A stretch of 64,000 nt of DNA from Earliella scabrosa. Taxonomy: Eukaryota > Basidiomycota > Agaricomycetes > Polyporales > Polyporaceae. The stretch spans positions 1 through 64,000 of the forward strand of contig JABYQQ010000008.1 of NCBI GenBank assembly GCA_022605405.1, read 5' to 3'. A model generated the notes under the pieces. The model was not told the DNA's origin. It saw nothing but the letters and a program-made list of their open reading frames with translations, and did no database searches. The position numbers and the translations under genes were made by a program. Shown here piece after piece: positions 45,870 to 57,171 of this stretch (the stretch's first letter is position 1; each line of letters opens with the position of its first letter).

Positions 45870-46731
45870 TCAGACGCGACGTCGCCTGAGCTCTTCGGGG
45901 ACTCGTGTTGTCCACGAGAGAGCCTTGGCGACCAGAGTGCGGAAGGAGAAGAAATCCCAGCGGGTGGAGTGTTCTTCGCCGTCCCATCGGTCAATCAATT
46001 GTGCGATCTTCATGTCGTCGTCAAGATAAACGAAGACGACAGAAGTCACTTCCTGCAAACCGGTATCAGTCCCGTGGCGTGTAGCCCGACGGTATAGGCC
46101 CTCCGCTCACCCTCTTCGATCCAAAGAAGCGGAGCACGTAACGATGTGTCTGGATATAGGTCAGGCGATTTGGAGAGAGCCCCGCGGACAGCATTCGCGC
46201 AGAGACCCGCTCCGAGCTGGCAACGAATCGGACCTGCAAGAATGGAAGCGTCAGCTTGCGTATCAACTGGCAGCGTTGTCTGCTCACCATGGCGAATATG
46301 ACCGCTGCAATGTCGCGGATACCGGCACAGGTGAACCATGGGTGGTCGACGGTAGCGTCTGCCCGAAACCGCCGCTGGATAATATCAGGGGTAGGCTTGC
46401 AACAGTACAGCTGCAAAGTATGTAAGTTCCTTCTCGAGTCGATGGTGATCGCAAGTATGTTACTGACCTGCTCGAGATCGTCCATGACATCCTTGAACCT
46501 CAGTTCCACCTCCGGATGATCCGAGCTTCGCTCGCGGCTGCGCGCTCTCCACGGTTTGGGGTGCAGAGGCTGGTCTGCAGCACGCTCCTGATAGCCTCCG
46601 GAGTAATGGGCACCGCTTGCGATGGAGTTGAGTAAGTCTGGTATGGGCAATGGGGGCATGAGGGAGTGGTGGCGAGTGATTCGTGGAGATGACGAGGATG
46701 ACGCTATGTTTGTGTGGGCGGCCCCGCTCAT
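45870..46731 (-). CDS. SnoaL/NTF2-like domain protein, unknown function
   Basis: The start MSGAAHTNIASSSSSPR opens a Ser/Pro-rich N-terminus with RFKDVMDDLEQ. Three introns with correct phase join LYCCKPTPDIIQRRFRAD, DHPWFTCAGIRDIAAVIFAM, VRFVASSERVSARMLS and FFGSKREVTSVVFVYLDDD. The end is SWTTRVPEELRRRRV. The pattern of short strands and the IAQLIDRWDG block resemble the NTF2-like proteins that are common and uncharacterised in mushrooms. About 225 residues. The fold is inferred; there is no catalytic motif to check. Confidence 0.62.
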
Positions 46732-47451
46732 TGCAATGTCGTTGGAGGTGAGTTCTTGCGAGACTAGCTATGCTTCATTTTCGCATTTTATGGAGCGTTA
46801 TATGGGTGACCGTTTATGTCACCGCCTTCCGCATTTGATCAAGTTAGGGGTCCAGCTCGGAGGACAAGCTCCGAGCGCTCTCCAACCGCAGCCTAGCCGA
46901 GACTTGAAAGCCAGAAGACATCCGGCGCGGATGATAGTCATATAGCATCCTGGTAGTCGTCAAGAGCTGGCGATGCCCGCTTGTTGCCCGCCACTGATCT
47001 ACCGCAGTTGCCGGTGCAACTTCAAGGTACGTGTCTGCTCTTCCCCGAGCTAGTAGGATTTGTTGAGCATTCTGCCAGATTGGGATGGCGCATTCTCCCA
47101 GGATCACTAGTATTACGCACCCGTCCCCGAGGAAACGTGCACTCGAATCAGGATCAGTCCTTGCTTTTCGAGAGCGAAGCTGCAGCTCGCTTGTCCGCTC
47201 TTCGTCGGGGCGGTCGCCCTGTCGTGCTCCGCGAAATGCGAGACATCGTCCAGAGATCACCTTCGGTCTGCGGAGCGCTGTTACGTCGGCGAGCTTCCAC
47301 TGCAGCTCAGAGGGTGTCCCGAGCTGGCTTGCAGCGCGTGCTGGACCTCGTGTCAGAGGGTGCTCTGCTATGCCCTCATATATGCTGCGTGCGGACGAGT
47401 CAGTCTTCATCCGAGTTTCTCTCTCACACCTCCAGTCGTACATCGCAAACC
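46732..47451. other. Intergenic promoter region between divergent genes
   Basis: A minus-strand frame at 46844-47443 (199 codons) is present, but it lacks splice logic and domain motifs and overlaps plus-strand frames of similar length. I do not call it a gene. Confidence 0.4.
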
Positions 47452-49070
47452 ATGTCTCCTAACGTAGCGATATTTTGGGATTATGGTGATGTCCACCATC
47501 CGCTTAGACCGAGATAGAGCCATACTGATCAAGTTCAATCGCAGAGAATTGTGCGCTCCCGGCACTGGAACCATCGTATGCCATCGTAAATCGAATCCGC
47601 CGTCTGGCCCACCAATACGGAAGCGTCAAGTCATTCAAAGCATATCTTGAATACCCCGAACACGCGTCTCTGAAGTCACTCGCTCTACGTTCAGAGCTCA
47701 CCTCCTGCGGTGTCTCTCTCATAGATTGTCCTCACAATGGCCGCAAGGACGTTGCCGACAAAATGATCTTGAGTAAGTTCCTCGTGCACTTCGTGGTGCC
47801 GGTGCTCAAGAGGTGCATGTCTCTTCACAGTCGACATGATGGCATACGCAATCGACAACCCGTCCCCTACCACCATCGTTCTGATATCGGGTGACCGTGA
47901 TTTTGTCTACGCCGTCTCCATCCTGTCTCTCAGGCAATATCGGGTCGTGTTACTCGCGCCGAGAGCTGCACACGGCAGCCTGAAAGCGCAAGCTAGCGCG
48001 GTCTACAACTGGCCGGACGACGTCCTTCCGGACTATCCTCCCCCTGCCGAGTCCGGAGCTCCCACCAGTCGACCTCGGAGGCCCAGCAGGAGCAGCCCCG
48101 CTACTCTGGAAGACTTCTGGCGGGGTCGTAGCCAATGCATCACTCCACCGTCAACCACGTATTCTTGGAGTGCCCCTCCCTCCGATGCTTGTCATCCCGG
48201 GTGGGGCCTTGACGACGCAGCGGCGCAACCCTGCGAGCCGGAGAAAATCCAGTCGAACAGCGGGGTAGAATCGACCGCCGAAGAGGGGAGCTTCCCACAC
48301 CCCGCTGAAAAGCTCGAGGAAGACGCGGTACTCGATAAGGAGCAGGTATGTGGGTTGCTCCTTTCATCGCCTGCATATCATTGAATAATACCTCGTGGTG
48401 ATGTAGAGCCCGGCCACCGCTTCCTCGCTGACGCAGCTTCATGATGAGAGGGAGCGTGGTGATTCTAAAGCTCCAGGGCCGGTGCCCGTCAGCTGGGTAA
48501 GTGGAGGCGTTGGTACGAGAGGGGTAGTCAAGTTCACTGTTCCCTCTACAGGCGTCCATCGCTCAGCTTTCTCCCCATGATGCTGCGGTACGGGCAACCT
48601 CTCCCGTCTCTCGCAAGTTCGCCGAGCGGGGTGACTCTTTCCCTATCAACGCGCCTCCTGCCACGCCCTTCGTGCTGAACACCACCCTCCCCACCAAGTC
48701 CGTCGACGTCACCGACGACGCCCTCGCCGCCGCCGGTGACGCTTGGGACGGCCCAGGGTGGCAGACGTGCTCGCGCGCGGCGAAGAAGCGTGCGGCGCTG
48801 CCGTCCGAGTTCAAGCCGCTCGTCAGGGTGCTCAAGCGGCAGCTCGCCGAGGGCGTCGCCCAGGTCGAGTCGTCGCAGCTCGGCCAGTTCCTCTCGCAGG
48901 AGGTGCCCCGACTGAGCAGCATCTACGAGCGGGCGGGCGTCGCGCGTCTGAAAGAGTATACAGCCCTCGCCGCGGAGCAAGGGATCGTTGTCATGAGCAG
49001 AGAGGGCGCGGACGGGCACAACTATGTCGCGCTGCATCCTGCATTTAGGAGGAAGGGTGCGGTGTTGTGA
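47452..49070 (+). CDS. NYN-domain protein 1 with C-terminal OST-HTH/LOTUS-like domain
   Basis: A putative RNA-binding endoribonuclease of the MARF1/limkain type. The start MSPNVAIFWDYENC is split inside the Glu codon by an intron. NYN acidic residues are seen in FWDYEN, HNGRKDVADKM and LISGDRDFVYAV. YGSVKSFKAYLEYPE lies between. The NYN domain covers roughly residues 1-150. A disordered Ser/Pro linker of about 220 residues follows. The C-terminal 80 residues (FKPLVRVLKRQLAEG, SQLGQFLSQEVP, RLKEYTALAAEQGIVVM, YVALHP) fit a LOTUS-like winged helix. It has a mirror-image paralogue at 61174-63285 with the same intron positions. Confidence 0.82.
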
Positions 49071-49480
49071 CGCTCTCCTCTGAATGTCTCGACGTCGGTG
49101 GAACATCTGGCAAGTGAAGATCTAAAGTTGGTCATACTGCACAACATTGGGTAACTTGGTGCACGTATTCTACGGTATCTTCAGCCCACTTTTGTTCGTC
49201 GTGTGTCAACGTCCATGAACTAGTCGTTGTGCTCGTCCCGACGTTCCACATTACCCACAGGTTGCATTACCATGAGAAACAGCGATGTGGTTATGCATGA
49301 TTAGAGACAACGACCGATACATATAGGCGCGACAGTAATCGTAAGTACAGACATATCGCAACGCTGAGCCTGCGCCAAAGACCCTCCATGCCGGAACCAG
49401 ATCTGCTTTACCTACACTACAAATAAGGGGCGGGTGAGGAGGGAGAGGGCATTACAGTAGTGCATTATGTCTGATAGAGC
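49071..49480. other. Intergenic region between convergent genes
   Basis: Only the 3' flanks of the NYN1 and STRAP-like genes. No frame worth calling. Confidence 0.4.
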
Positions 49481-50643
49481 CTAGCCGCCGTTTGCCGGGA
49501 CGCCTTGCCAGAGTCCATAGCTCTTTCCGGGGGTCGTTTGCCAGAGCCGGATCGTGCCATCCTCTGCGAAAACGGAAAGTCAATCAAGCCAGATCGCCGG
49601 TGAGGAGCATGAAGCCAACGCACCACTGCCGCTCGCGAACATCTCGCCATCTGGACTGTACTCGACGCAGTGAACGGGCCCGTGGTGTCCCTTAAGCACC
49701 TCCCTCTCCTCACCCGCAACGTCGTGGACACGGACCCACTCGTCGCTGGTGCTGCCAGTGACGAAGCGATCCTGGAGGATGGGGTGAATAGACGCGGATG
49801 ACGGCGCATACGGGAGGGTCAAGCTGTGGGTCTGGGGTCCGTTCAGGAGAGCGGGGATGAACGAGACCGTCTTGCCGGACGTGACGACGAGCCTGTTCGT
49901 GCGGGCAGAAAGCTCCATTGAAGTGATCGGATTCGGGAAATTGAGGCTTGTCGTCAGCGTCCGTGTCCGGAGATCCCACCACCTGTCAGCCGTTCTCAGC
50001 GATGAGAATGCAGGTATAAGGGGGACGAGATGTGGCGGATCTTACTTGATCTGCCCGTCCTCTCCCGCCGACACGCCCGTATGCTCCCCCACCCACACAA
50101 CGCTCTTGATCGTACCTTCATGTGACAGACCACCGGCGCCGTCGAAGAGGAAGTCGGGCTCGGCGTCGGGACGGCCGAGATCGAACATCCGCACCTTCTT
50201 CTCCTGACCGCCGGTGAGCAGATGCGACGAGCTCGGGGAGAGGGCGACGCTCCGGACGATGTGATTGTGCGGGAAGGACTGGAGACATTCACCAGTGTAC
50301 GTGTCCCAGATTTTGCTAAGCGTAACCAAAGAGAGTTCAGCAGCTGCATATAGCGCACGATTGGAAGCCAGATATATGTATGCACGCACGCTGTGAAGTC
50401 CGCGCTGCCAGATGCTGCTCGGGAAGTATCCGGCGAGAGTTTACTACTCCACACCGCGCCCTTGTGCCCGATGAAGGTGCCGATCCAGTCGCCGGTCCAT
50501 TCACGGAGCATGGGGTTGCCATCCTTGCAGCTGGAGATGAGCACGAACGTGCCATCGTCCTGCAGAGGGGAAAAGGAGAGGTGGGTAACTGGTCGCGTGT
50601 GGCCGGGCGCGACGAGGGGGACGGCTTTGTACGGGAGGGCCAT
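49481..50643 (-). CDS. STRAP-like WD40 repeat protein
   Basis: A seven-bladed WD40 propeller resembling serine-threonine kinase receptor-associated protein (Unr-interacting protein), a scaffold linked in animals to SMN-complex and translation control. The start MALPYKAVPLVAPGHTRPV is followed by the repeats LREWTGDWIGTFIGHKGAVW, AKIWDTYTGECLQSFPHNH and VRMFDLGRPDAEPDF. KWWDLRTRTL, VKSVVWVGEHTGVSAGEDG and VLKGHHGPVHCVEYSPDGE follow. It closes GTIRLWQTTPGKSYGLWQG with VPANGG and TAG at 49481-49483. About 340 residues over four introns. It sits inside the left arm of the inverted NYN-SulP duplication and has no counterpart in the right arm. Confidence 0.85.
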
Positions 50644-52554
50644 GAGGGTCGTATGCTAGAGTATGGGGGGCGTAGGGGTCGTAAAAGCAGGCGCGCGGCG
50701 CACTGGCGGGGTCTAGAGATGAACGGGCGGCGGCGAAAGAGAAAGAGTACAGACGATGTGCAGGGCAAGGCGAAAAGGCGGAGAGTCAGACGGCGATGGC
50801 GATGGGCGAGCGAGATGCGTCTGCTGTCCGCTCCCGCCATGACTCCGCCACGTGGGCTGCCCGTTTTGGTCATTGTCTGCTCCTCCATCAAGCACGCCGC
50901 CTCTAGCCGAGGCTGGCCACATCTCCCTCTCCTCTTCAGACTCTTCTCTCAGCGCACACGACCCCGACGCGTGCTCCAGTACGTGCTTTCGCAGCGGCGT
51001 GCTCGAGCCGTCTGCCACCGCAACACGCTTCTCTTTGGCCCTGAACTTCGGGCTTTGACATCTCATCTCCGTTGTCTGCAAGTGTACAGTTACACCGCGC
51101 GTCCGCGGGCGATGACATATGCATCATTGGCAAGCCTGCAGGCTCACATCCACCCAACTTGGCCGCAGCGAATTCCGAATTGCTCCGGTTCTGAACGTGC
51201 GCACCCAATGGTTCTGAACCGCTTCTGAGCTTCTGGGACCTGCAGCGATACCGCTCCCGGGTGACACGAGCGCCGAAATTAACCAAACCTCGCTGTGGGT
51301 ATGAAGAGCGTCGCACGTCCAGCGACGCCTTTCTCACCCTCGCAACGTTCTCCCCATGACCCGCCGCTCGCTCCTCGCTCCATCCGCCTTCCCAATAGCT
51401 TCAGGGAGCAGCTCACGGTCATATGTGGAGCTGAGGGATGACCCAACACCGCCAAGGTGGGTCAACCGTAGCTCTCGGACTCTGTGAAGCTGTCAAGGCG
51501 GACCAGGCTAGTGTTGAACAAGACAACGCACAGGTTGCCCGATTCCAGGTGCGTCCAGCGTGGCTCGGACCTTGCATCTACATCCGGCAGTGCGGGCTTG
51601 CGTTTAGCTTGTTTGGCACGGACACCGAGGGCTGGCCTACAAACTGATGTCGCCAAGCCTCGACGAGGATGCTCGTTCGAAGGCCTCGGGCCTGTAACGG
51701 CATGAAGGCGACACGGTCCTATACAGGATGTGCAATAGCATTGACGTGCCTGTCGGGGTTGTCATGATGTCGCACATCTTGCGCAGGGTCGTCTCGTATG
51801 TTTTACCGCTCTTATCGTTAACCATCACTGCCGAGCGTCGTACTCCGCACAACGTTACGCTCGGTGCGGGAACGTGCGGCGTTATGTGGGCAAACAAGCT
51901 CTTTCGCTGGTTAGCGCGGTGCAATTCGGAATTGAGAAGCGCGTCGAGGACACACGATCGAGACATGATGCCAATCAACTTTGTGCAGTTCTTCGAACAT
52001 TTTGAACGCCGCGCCTTGGCCTGGTAATAGGATGCGTGCTTTCCGGTCGGCTAGGCCCGATGGAGGTTGAATGGAAAGCCTCTCGGCGGGCGGTCGCTCT
52101 CGTCGGTGGCTGCACTGTGGCTGCGCGGAGTCGCGACTCTTGCGAGCGATCACGTGGTCACGCGCAAGAACGGTCGTGGATGGCGTGCTTCTGAGCGACT
52201 CGTCTTCATCTTTTCATGCTCGTCGCTGTCAGCCGGGGCTTCGTCATACATAGAGATGTGGCCCCTTTTAGGCTTCCTCCAGCGCAAAGGCCTTCTCCTC
52301 GTCCTCCATCCCCCGCGGTCAAGCTTTCGCTCGCCTCAACGCTCGCCATCCTCGCGGGACACTCCTCTGCGAAGGGTCCTCGACGCGCTCCTCGTTCCAC
52401 AGCCTCGCACGTCCCACACTAGTGCTTGACCTCGACGCCCATTTCGTAAGACAGGATTGGCTTCTGTCATCTCCTCGGGCTCTTGCGACATCGCGACTGT
52501 TCCTGATTTTGTCCCCGCCCGGCCTCTGGAGCTGCTGTCCCACGCACTCTCGCC
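50644..52554. other. Intergenic region, no supported gene
   Basis: A plus-strand frame of 282 codons (50380-51228) overlaps the STRAP-like exon antisense and is judged a shadow. A CACGTG palindrome at 52151-52156 lies 460 bases before the sulfate permease ATG. Cbf1/Met-type regulators use this word, but it also occurs elsewhere in the window. Confidence 0.35.
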
Positions 52555-52560
52555 CATAAA
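52555..52560 (+). promoter_or_regulatory. TATA-like box of sulfate permease 1
   Basis: CATAAA, 57 bases before the final base of its box to the ATG at 52617. The paralogue has TATAAAA at the same distance, which suggests a retained core promoter. A CT-rich leader follows. Confidence 0.35.
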
Positions 52561-52616
52561 GCTTTCCGCCAGAACGCTAACCATCCGTCGCCCCCTCCCC
52601 CTTGCCTTCTCCTGCC

Positions 52617-55401
52617 ATGGCCTCTACTCTCGACAGGGCGAAGCGTCTCGGAAAGCGCATCATTGGCCGGCCTGACAATCCGACCCCGGTTGTCACCATA
52701 AAGGATTGGATAGCAGTCCCTGCAGATCCCAAGCGTAGTGTGCGTTTGAATGTTTTGTTGTTTGCTTCGTGCTCCTGCTTGGCGTACTGACTGCCGCGCA
52801 TTAAGGTTATGAGATATGTGGAGAGTCTCTTCCCGATCGTAGGGTGGATTACTCGATACAGTAAGCAGCCCATTCCCAACGCGGTCGCTGCGTCGTGACC
52901 CTGACCACACACACACAGACGTCGGCTGGTTGTCTGGCGATATCATCGCCGGTCTGACCGTTGGGATCGTGGTCGTTCCCCAGAGCATGTCTTATGCTCA
53001 GGTGCGCTGTCCTTCCAGCCGCTGTAGGAAGCAATAGACTCACCTCCGACCGTCACCGGTGGTAGATTGCGACCCTTCCCACACAATACGGCCTGTACTC
53101 CGCGTTTGTTGGCGTTCTGATCTATTGCGTAAGATAGAATTCCGAGGTTGTTATCTTTGGCTCGCCTGACACACACCTCTGCAGCTCTTCGCTACCTCGA
53201 AGGATGTCTCGATTGGTCCGGTCGCTGTGATGTCCCTCACGGTCTCCCGAATCATCGCGCACGTCGAAGCACACCATCCCGGCGTGTGGCCAGCCCCTCA
53301 AATCGCCACCACCGTCGCGTTCATCTGCGGCTTCATCGTGCTCTTGATCGGTCTCCTCCGATTGGGATGGCTAGTGGAGTTCATCCCTGCTCCTGCCGTT
53401 AGCGGCTTCATGACCGGGTCAGCCATCAGCATTGTGGCCGGTCAGGTCCCGGGTCTGCTCGGGGAATCGGGCTTCGAGTACGTGTACCCTCCCAGGGTAA
53501 ACTTTACTTGTGACTAACATACGCCTCAGCACTCGTGCAGCGACATACCAAGTAATCATCAACTGCTTCAAGTTCTTGCCGAAGTCGAAGCTTGACGCTG
53601 CTTGGGGCGTCTCTGGTCTTGTCAGCCTGTACGCCATCCGCGCATTGTGCGACGCGTTGGCAAGACGGTATCCACAAAGAAGTGAGTTGTCTTCTGGAGC
53701 GTTCGCAAGGCTGTCGTTAACATAACACGCTTGTAGAACGGCTGTTCTTCTTCCTATCCGTTTTCAGGAATGCCTTCGTCATGGTCATCTTGACGATTGC
53801 CTCCTGGCTGTACTGCAGACACCGGCAGGGTGCGGACGGCAAGTACCCAATCAAAATTTTGCAGACTGTTCCTCGAGGTTTCCAACACGTTGGTCCCCCT
53901 GTCATCGATGGCGACCTCATTGCGGCAATGGCTGGGGAGCTTCCCGTCGCGACTATCATCTTGCTCCTGGAACACATCGCTATCTCAAAGTGTAAGTGCA
54001 GTCGTCGTCTCATTCTTTCAGGATTGTAGTTGATCGGTATCACAGCGTTCGGTCGACTGAACGGATACAAAATCAACCCCAACCAAGAGTTGATCGCCAT
54101 CGGCGTCACCAACACGGTTGGTACCGTCTTCGGTGCTTACCCTGCTACCGGCTCCTTCTCGCGCTCGGCACTCAAATCCAAGTCGGGTGTCCGTACCCCG
54201 GCCGCTGGTATCCTCACCGCTATCGTCGTCATCGTCGCCTTGTACGGCCTGACTCCAGCGTTCTTCTGGATCCCCAGTGCAGGTCTTTCTGCCGTCGTCA
54301 TTCACGCCGTGGCAGACTTGGTCGCAAGCCCTCGCCAAGTGTACTCCTTCTGGCGCGTGTCCCCGCTGGAGTTCGTGATCTGGGCGGCCGCGGTTATTGT
54401 CACCATCTTCACCACCATCGAGAACGGGATCTACACTTCCATCTGTGCATCCCTCGCCCTTCTCCTGGTCCGCATCGCGCATCCTCGTGGTCACTTCCTT
54501 GGAAAGGTTACCTTGCGCGAGGACACAGACACTCCTGAGGTGCGCGAAGTCTTCGTGCCCATTCAGGAACGCCCCGGTGTCCTCTCTCCCGTCAAGGTTG
54601 TGCCCCCAGCACCGGGAGTCATTGTGTACCGGTTCGAGGAGAGCGTCCTGTATCCGAACACGTCGTTGCTGAACGACGCGCTCGTCGACCACGTCAAGGC
54701 AAACATGCGGCGAGGCGTCGACATGAACAAGATTAGCCTCAGCGACCGACCGTGGAACGACCCCGGCCCGAAGCCTGGTCAGGACCTGAACACCGAGAAC
54801 CTGGCGAAGCCCGTTCTTCACGCCATCGTGTTCGACTTCTCTACAGTGTAAGTTTGATCCGTTCCTCCTTGCGCGGGAATCGCCAGCTAAGCACGGTCGT
54901 GCCCTTATCAGCTCTCACATTGACACGACCGGCGTGCAGTCGCTGATCGACACGCGGACCGAAGTCGAGCGGTGGGCGAACAAGACCGTCGAGGTAAGCA
55001 CTTCTCCTCCCTGTGCGTCCTGAATCAGGCGTTGACGGATCGCGGATCGCCAGTTCCACTTTGCGACGATCCTCTCGCCATGGATCCGGCGCGCACTGAT
55101 CGCAGGTGGCTTTGGGACCGGCTCGTCCTCGTCTCGTGCTCCCGCCGAGATCGCACCCGTGGTCCCTTACCGTGGTGGACGGCGGCCGGTGTCATCAGAT
55201 CGGTCCAAGACGGTCGACATCGAGGCGATCGAAGAGGTTGCCAAGGAGGAGGAGGCGTCCATCGTCCCCGAGGACACGCCCTTCTTCCACCTCGACCTGG
55301 TCGCCGCCGTGCGCGCGGCGGAGTCCGGCCTGGGACTCGATCGCTCGGACTCGGCGTCGAGCATCGTGAAGCATCTGACAGGAAAGGCTGCGGAGGCGTA
55401 G
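52617..55401 (+). CDS. SulP-family sulfate permease 1
   Basis: Plasma-membrane sulfate transporter (SLC26/SulP), taking up sulfate for assimilation. The start is MASTLDRAKRLGKRII. The transmembrane core has GDIIAGLTVGIVVVPQSMSY, YGLYSAFVGVLIYC, FATSKDVSIGPVAVMSL, FIPAPAVSGFMTGSAI and SFGRLNGYKINPNQELIAIG. A later block, AYPATGSFSRSALKSKSG, is diagnostic of the family. The cytoplasmic STAS domain is split by introns: GVIVYRFEESVLYPNTS, VFDFSTVSHIDTTGVQSLI, FHFATILSPWIRRALIAGGF. The tail is acidic and ends KHLTGKAAEA. About 760 residues. A close paralogue lies in inverted orientation at 57172-60031 with the same intron pattern. Confidence 0.93.
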
Positions 55402-55759
55402 ACGATTTAGCCTCCACTCGTGATATCTTGTTTGAGTACCATAGACTATCTGCTCTTGCTCTGCTGCATATATGTACGATGCGACGCCATCATCATTGAA
55501 GAAGAACGACGATTTACGACCAGATATGTACGGCTATCGAAGTTCCTTGTATCAATATAATCTGTACTGTTGCACCGTCGTGACTCGCGCCTCGTCGTTG
55601 CTGGATCTCCCTTGCGGACCCTTTGCCACTGGCCCACAGTGCACACGAGTGAAACGCGCTTGAGACTCGGGTCTCGGCCCGAATGTGCGACCGTGTTGAG
55701 GTTAGGTTTACAGGTCATAGTAGTAAGCGCTCATAATCCGACGGTTGTAACTTTGCTTC
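55402..55759. other. Intergenic region before the TACO1-like gene
   Basis: AT-richer sequence, with no frame or repeat of note. Confidence 0.4.
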
Positions 55760-56958
55760 ATGCTTGCTCTCCGGCAATTCTACCGACGCCCTAGGCCATC
55801 TTTCCGAAGCTTCCACTCTTCGCCCAGAGCTCTATCTGGCCACAACAAAGTGCATATGGCATCTCTCTATCTGTCCGGCCTTAGGTTTACGTTTGTTCCT
55901 AGTGGTCGAAAATCAAGCAGAAGAAAGGTGCAAATGACATACAGAAGGGTGCTCTGTACAGTAGAGCCTACAGGGTGTGTTGCCTTCATTCAGACCTACT
56001 CTACCACTCTGACACGTCCGATATAGGAGATAGTCCTCGCAGCCCGCAGTACGTCCCGCCGGGTTCCTTTGGATGAATACGAGCCTTGACGCACCTGTGC
56101 GTACCAGATGGTGGAAGCGTCGACCCTGAACAAAACAACGCGCTGGCCGCTGCCTTGAAACGCGCCAAAGACTCTGGAGTTCCGAAGGACAACATAGAGA
56201 ACGCGCTGAAGAAGGTACGTCGCGTGTATCGTTCGTGTCGGTCCGCTCGCAAATCGTGTCGCGTCACAGGCTGTTGGTGGGAAGGACAAGGGTGACACGC
56301 ACCTCACGTTCGAGGTCATGGGTCCCGGTTCTGTTGGCATCATAGTGTGAGTGTCTTCGTGCGATGTGGGTGAGGTGTTGTTCTGAAGCCTTGAAGAGAA
56401 TGCTTGTCGGACAACCCGAACCGTACCGTGAAGAACTTGAACGCTACGCTCAAGGACAATGGGTGCGTCGTATCCCTTCTCTTCTTGGTCAAGGTTCCGA
56501 ACTTGTTCTAGCGGGCGAATGGCGGACGTCAAGTTTCTCTTCAAACGAGAAGGTCGCGTAAAGGTAGCCCTCGACGCTGGCGACGACATAGAAGCTCGCC
56601 TGGAGAGGTTGGTAGAGGTCGCGTTGGATGCTGACGCGGAAGACTTTGACACCGAAGATTTGCCGGACGGGAGTCGGACCGTTGAGGTGAGCCAATTCAT
56701 GTGCCTTCTGGTGCGGGCGTGTGGATGCTTATCCCTTCGTCTCAGTTCAAGTGTCCCCAGGCGTCGTTACATACGCTGACATCTGCATTGAATGCCCCTG
56801 GGGTCTGTCGCGAGCTCATCAGCAGCGAACTCGTGTACGCTGCAATGGAGCCGTTAGAAGACATCGACGACGAGACCGGGGAGAGCCTGGACAAGCTTAT
56901 ACAGGCCATAGAGGACGCGGACGACACGCTCAAGGTGTGGACGACGGCGGACGCATGA
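55760..56958 (+). CDS. Mitochondrial translational activator, YebC/TACO1 family
   Basis: In mitochondria TACO1 supports translation of COX1. The N-terminus MLALRQFYRRPRPSFR is a basic targeting sequence. After introns the signature SGHNKWSKIKQKKGANDIQ appears, then ALYSRAYREIVLAARSDGG, PEQNNALAAALKRAKDSGVP and DNIENALKKAVGGK. The middle domain has HLTFEVMGPGSVGIIVE and NPNRTVKNLNATLKDNGA. The C-terminus is PLEDIDDETGESLDKLIQ and ends WTTADA. About 285 residues over seven exons, the usual length. It lies between the two sulfate permeases, at the centre of the inverted repeat of genes. Confidence 0.92.
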
Positions 56959-57171
56959 CCCTATAGAATCCTTCTCCGAGGACTACCGTCCAGACGGAAT
57001 GCGCAGCCAAACCGCGTACAATATTGGTAGATCCGTCGAGGGTGTCGCAGCTCTGCTGCGGCCCCTCGTTAACATTATGACATTACAGGCATACATGTCG
57101 TAATACTACAGACAGTTCTATTGCTATCGCCACATGGAGAAGTCCTTGGCAGTCTGGAAGTCTATATGCGC

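Noticed and set aside
46844..47443. 199-codon minus-strand frame upstream of NYN1
   Set aside because: Fills the promoter region between two divergent genes, with no motif and competing plus-strand frames.
50380..51228. 282-codon plus-strand frame
   Set aside because: Its first part is antisense to the STRAP-like exons and the rest is Arg-rich without motifs.
51171..51934. AATTCCGAATT-like words upstream of both sulfate permeases
   Set aside because: Found at about 51171, 51923 and 60364, but at differing distances and orientations; too short to separate from chance without a background count.
52151..52156. CACGTG as a sulfur-regulator site for SulP1
   Set aside because: It is a known Cbf1/Met-type word, but it is 460 bases away, single, absent upstream of SulP2 and present elsewhere (for example near 13637).
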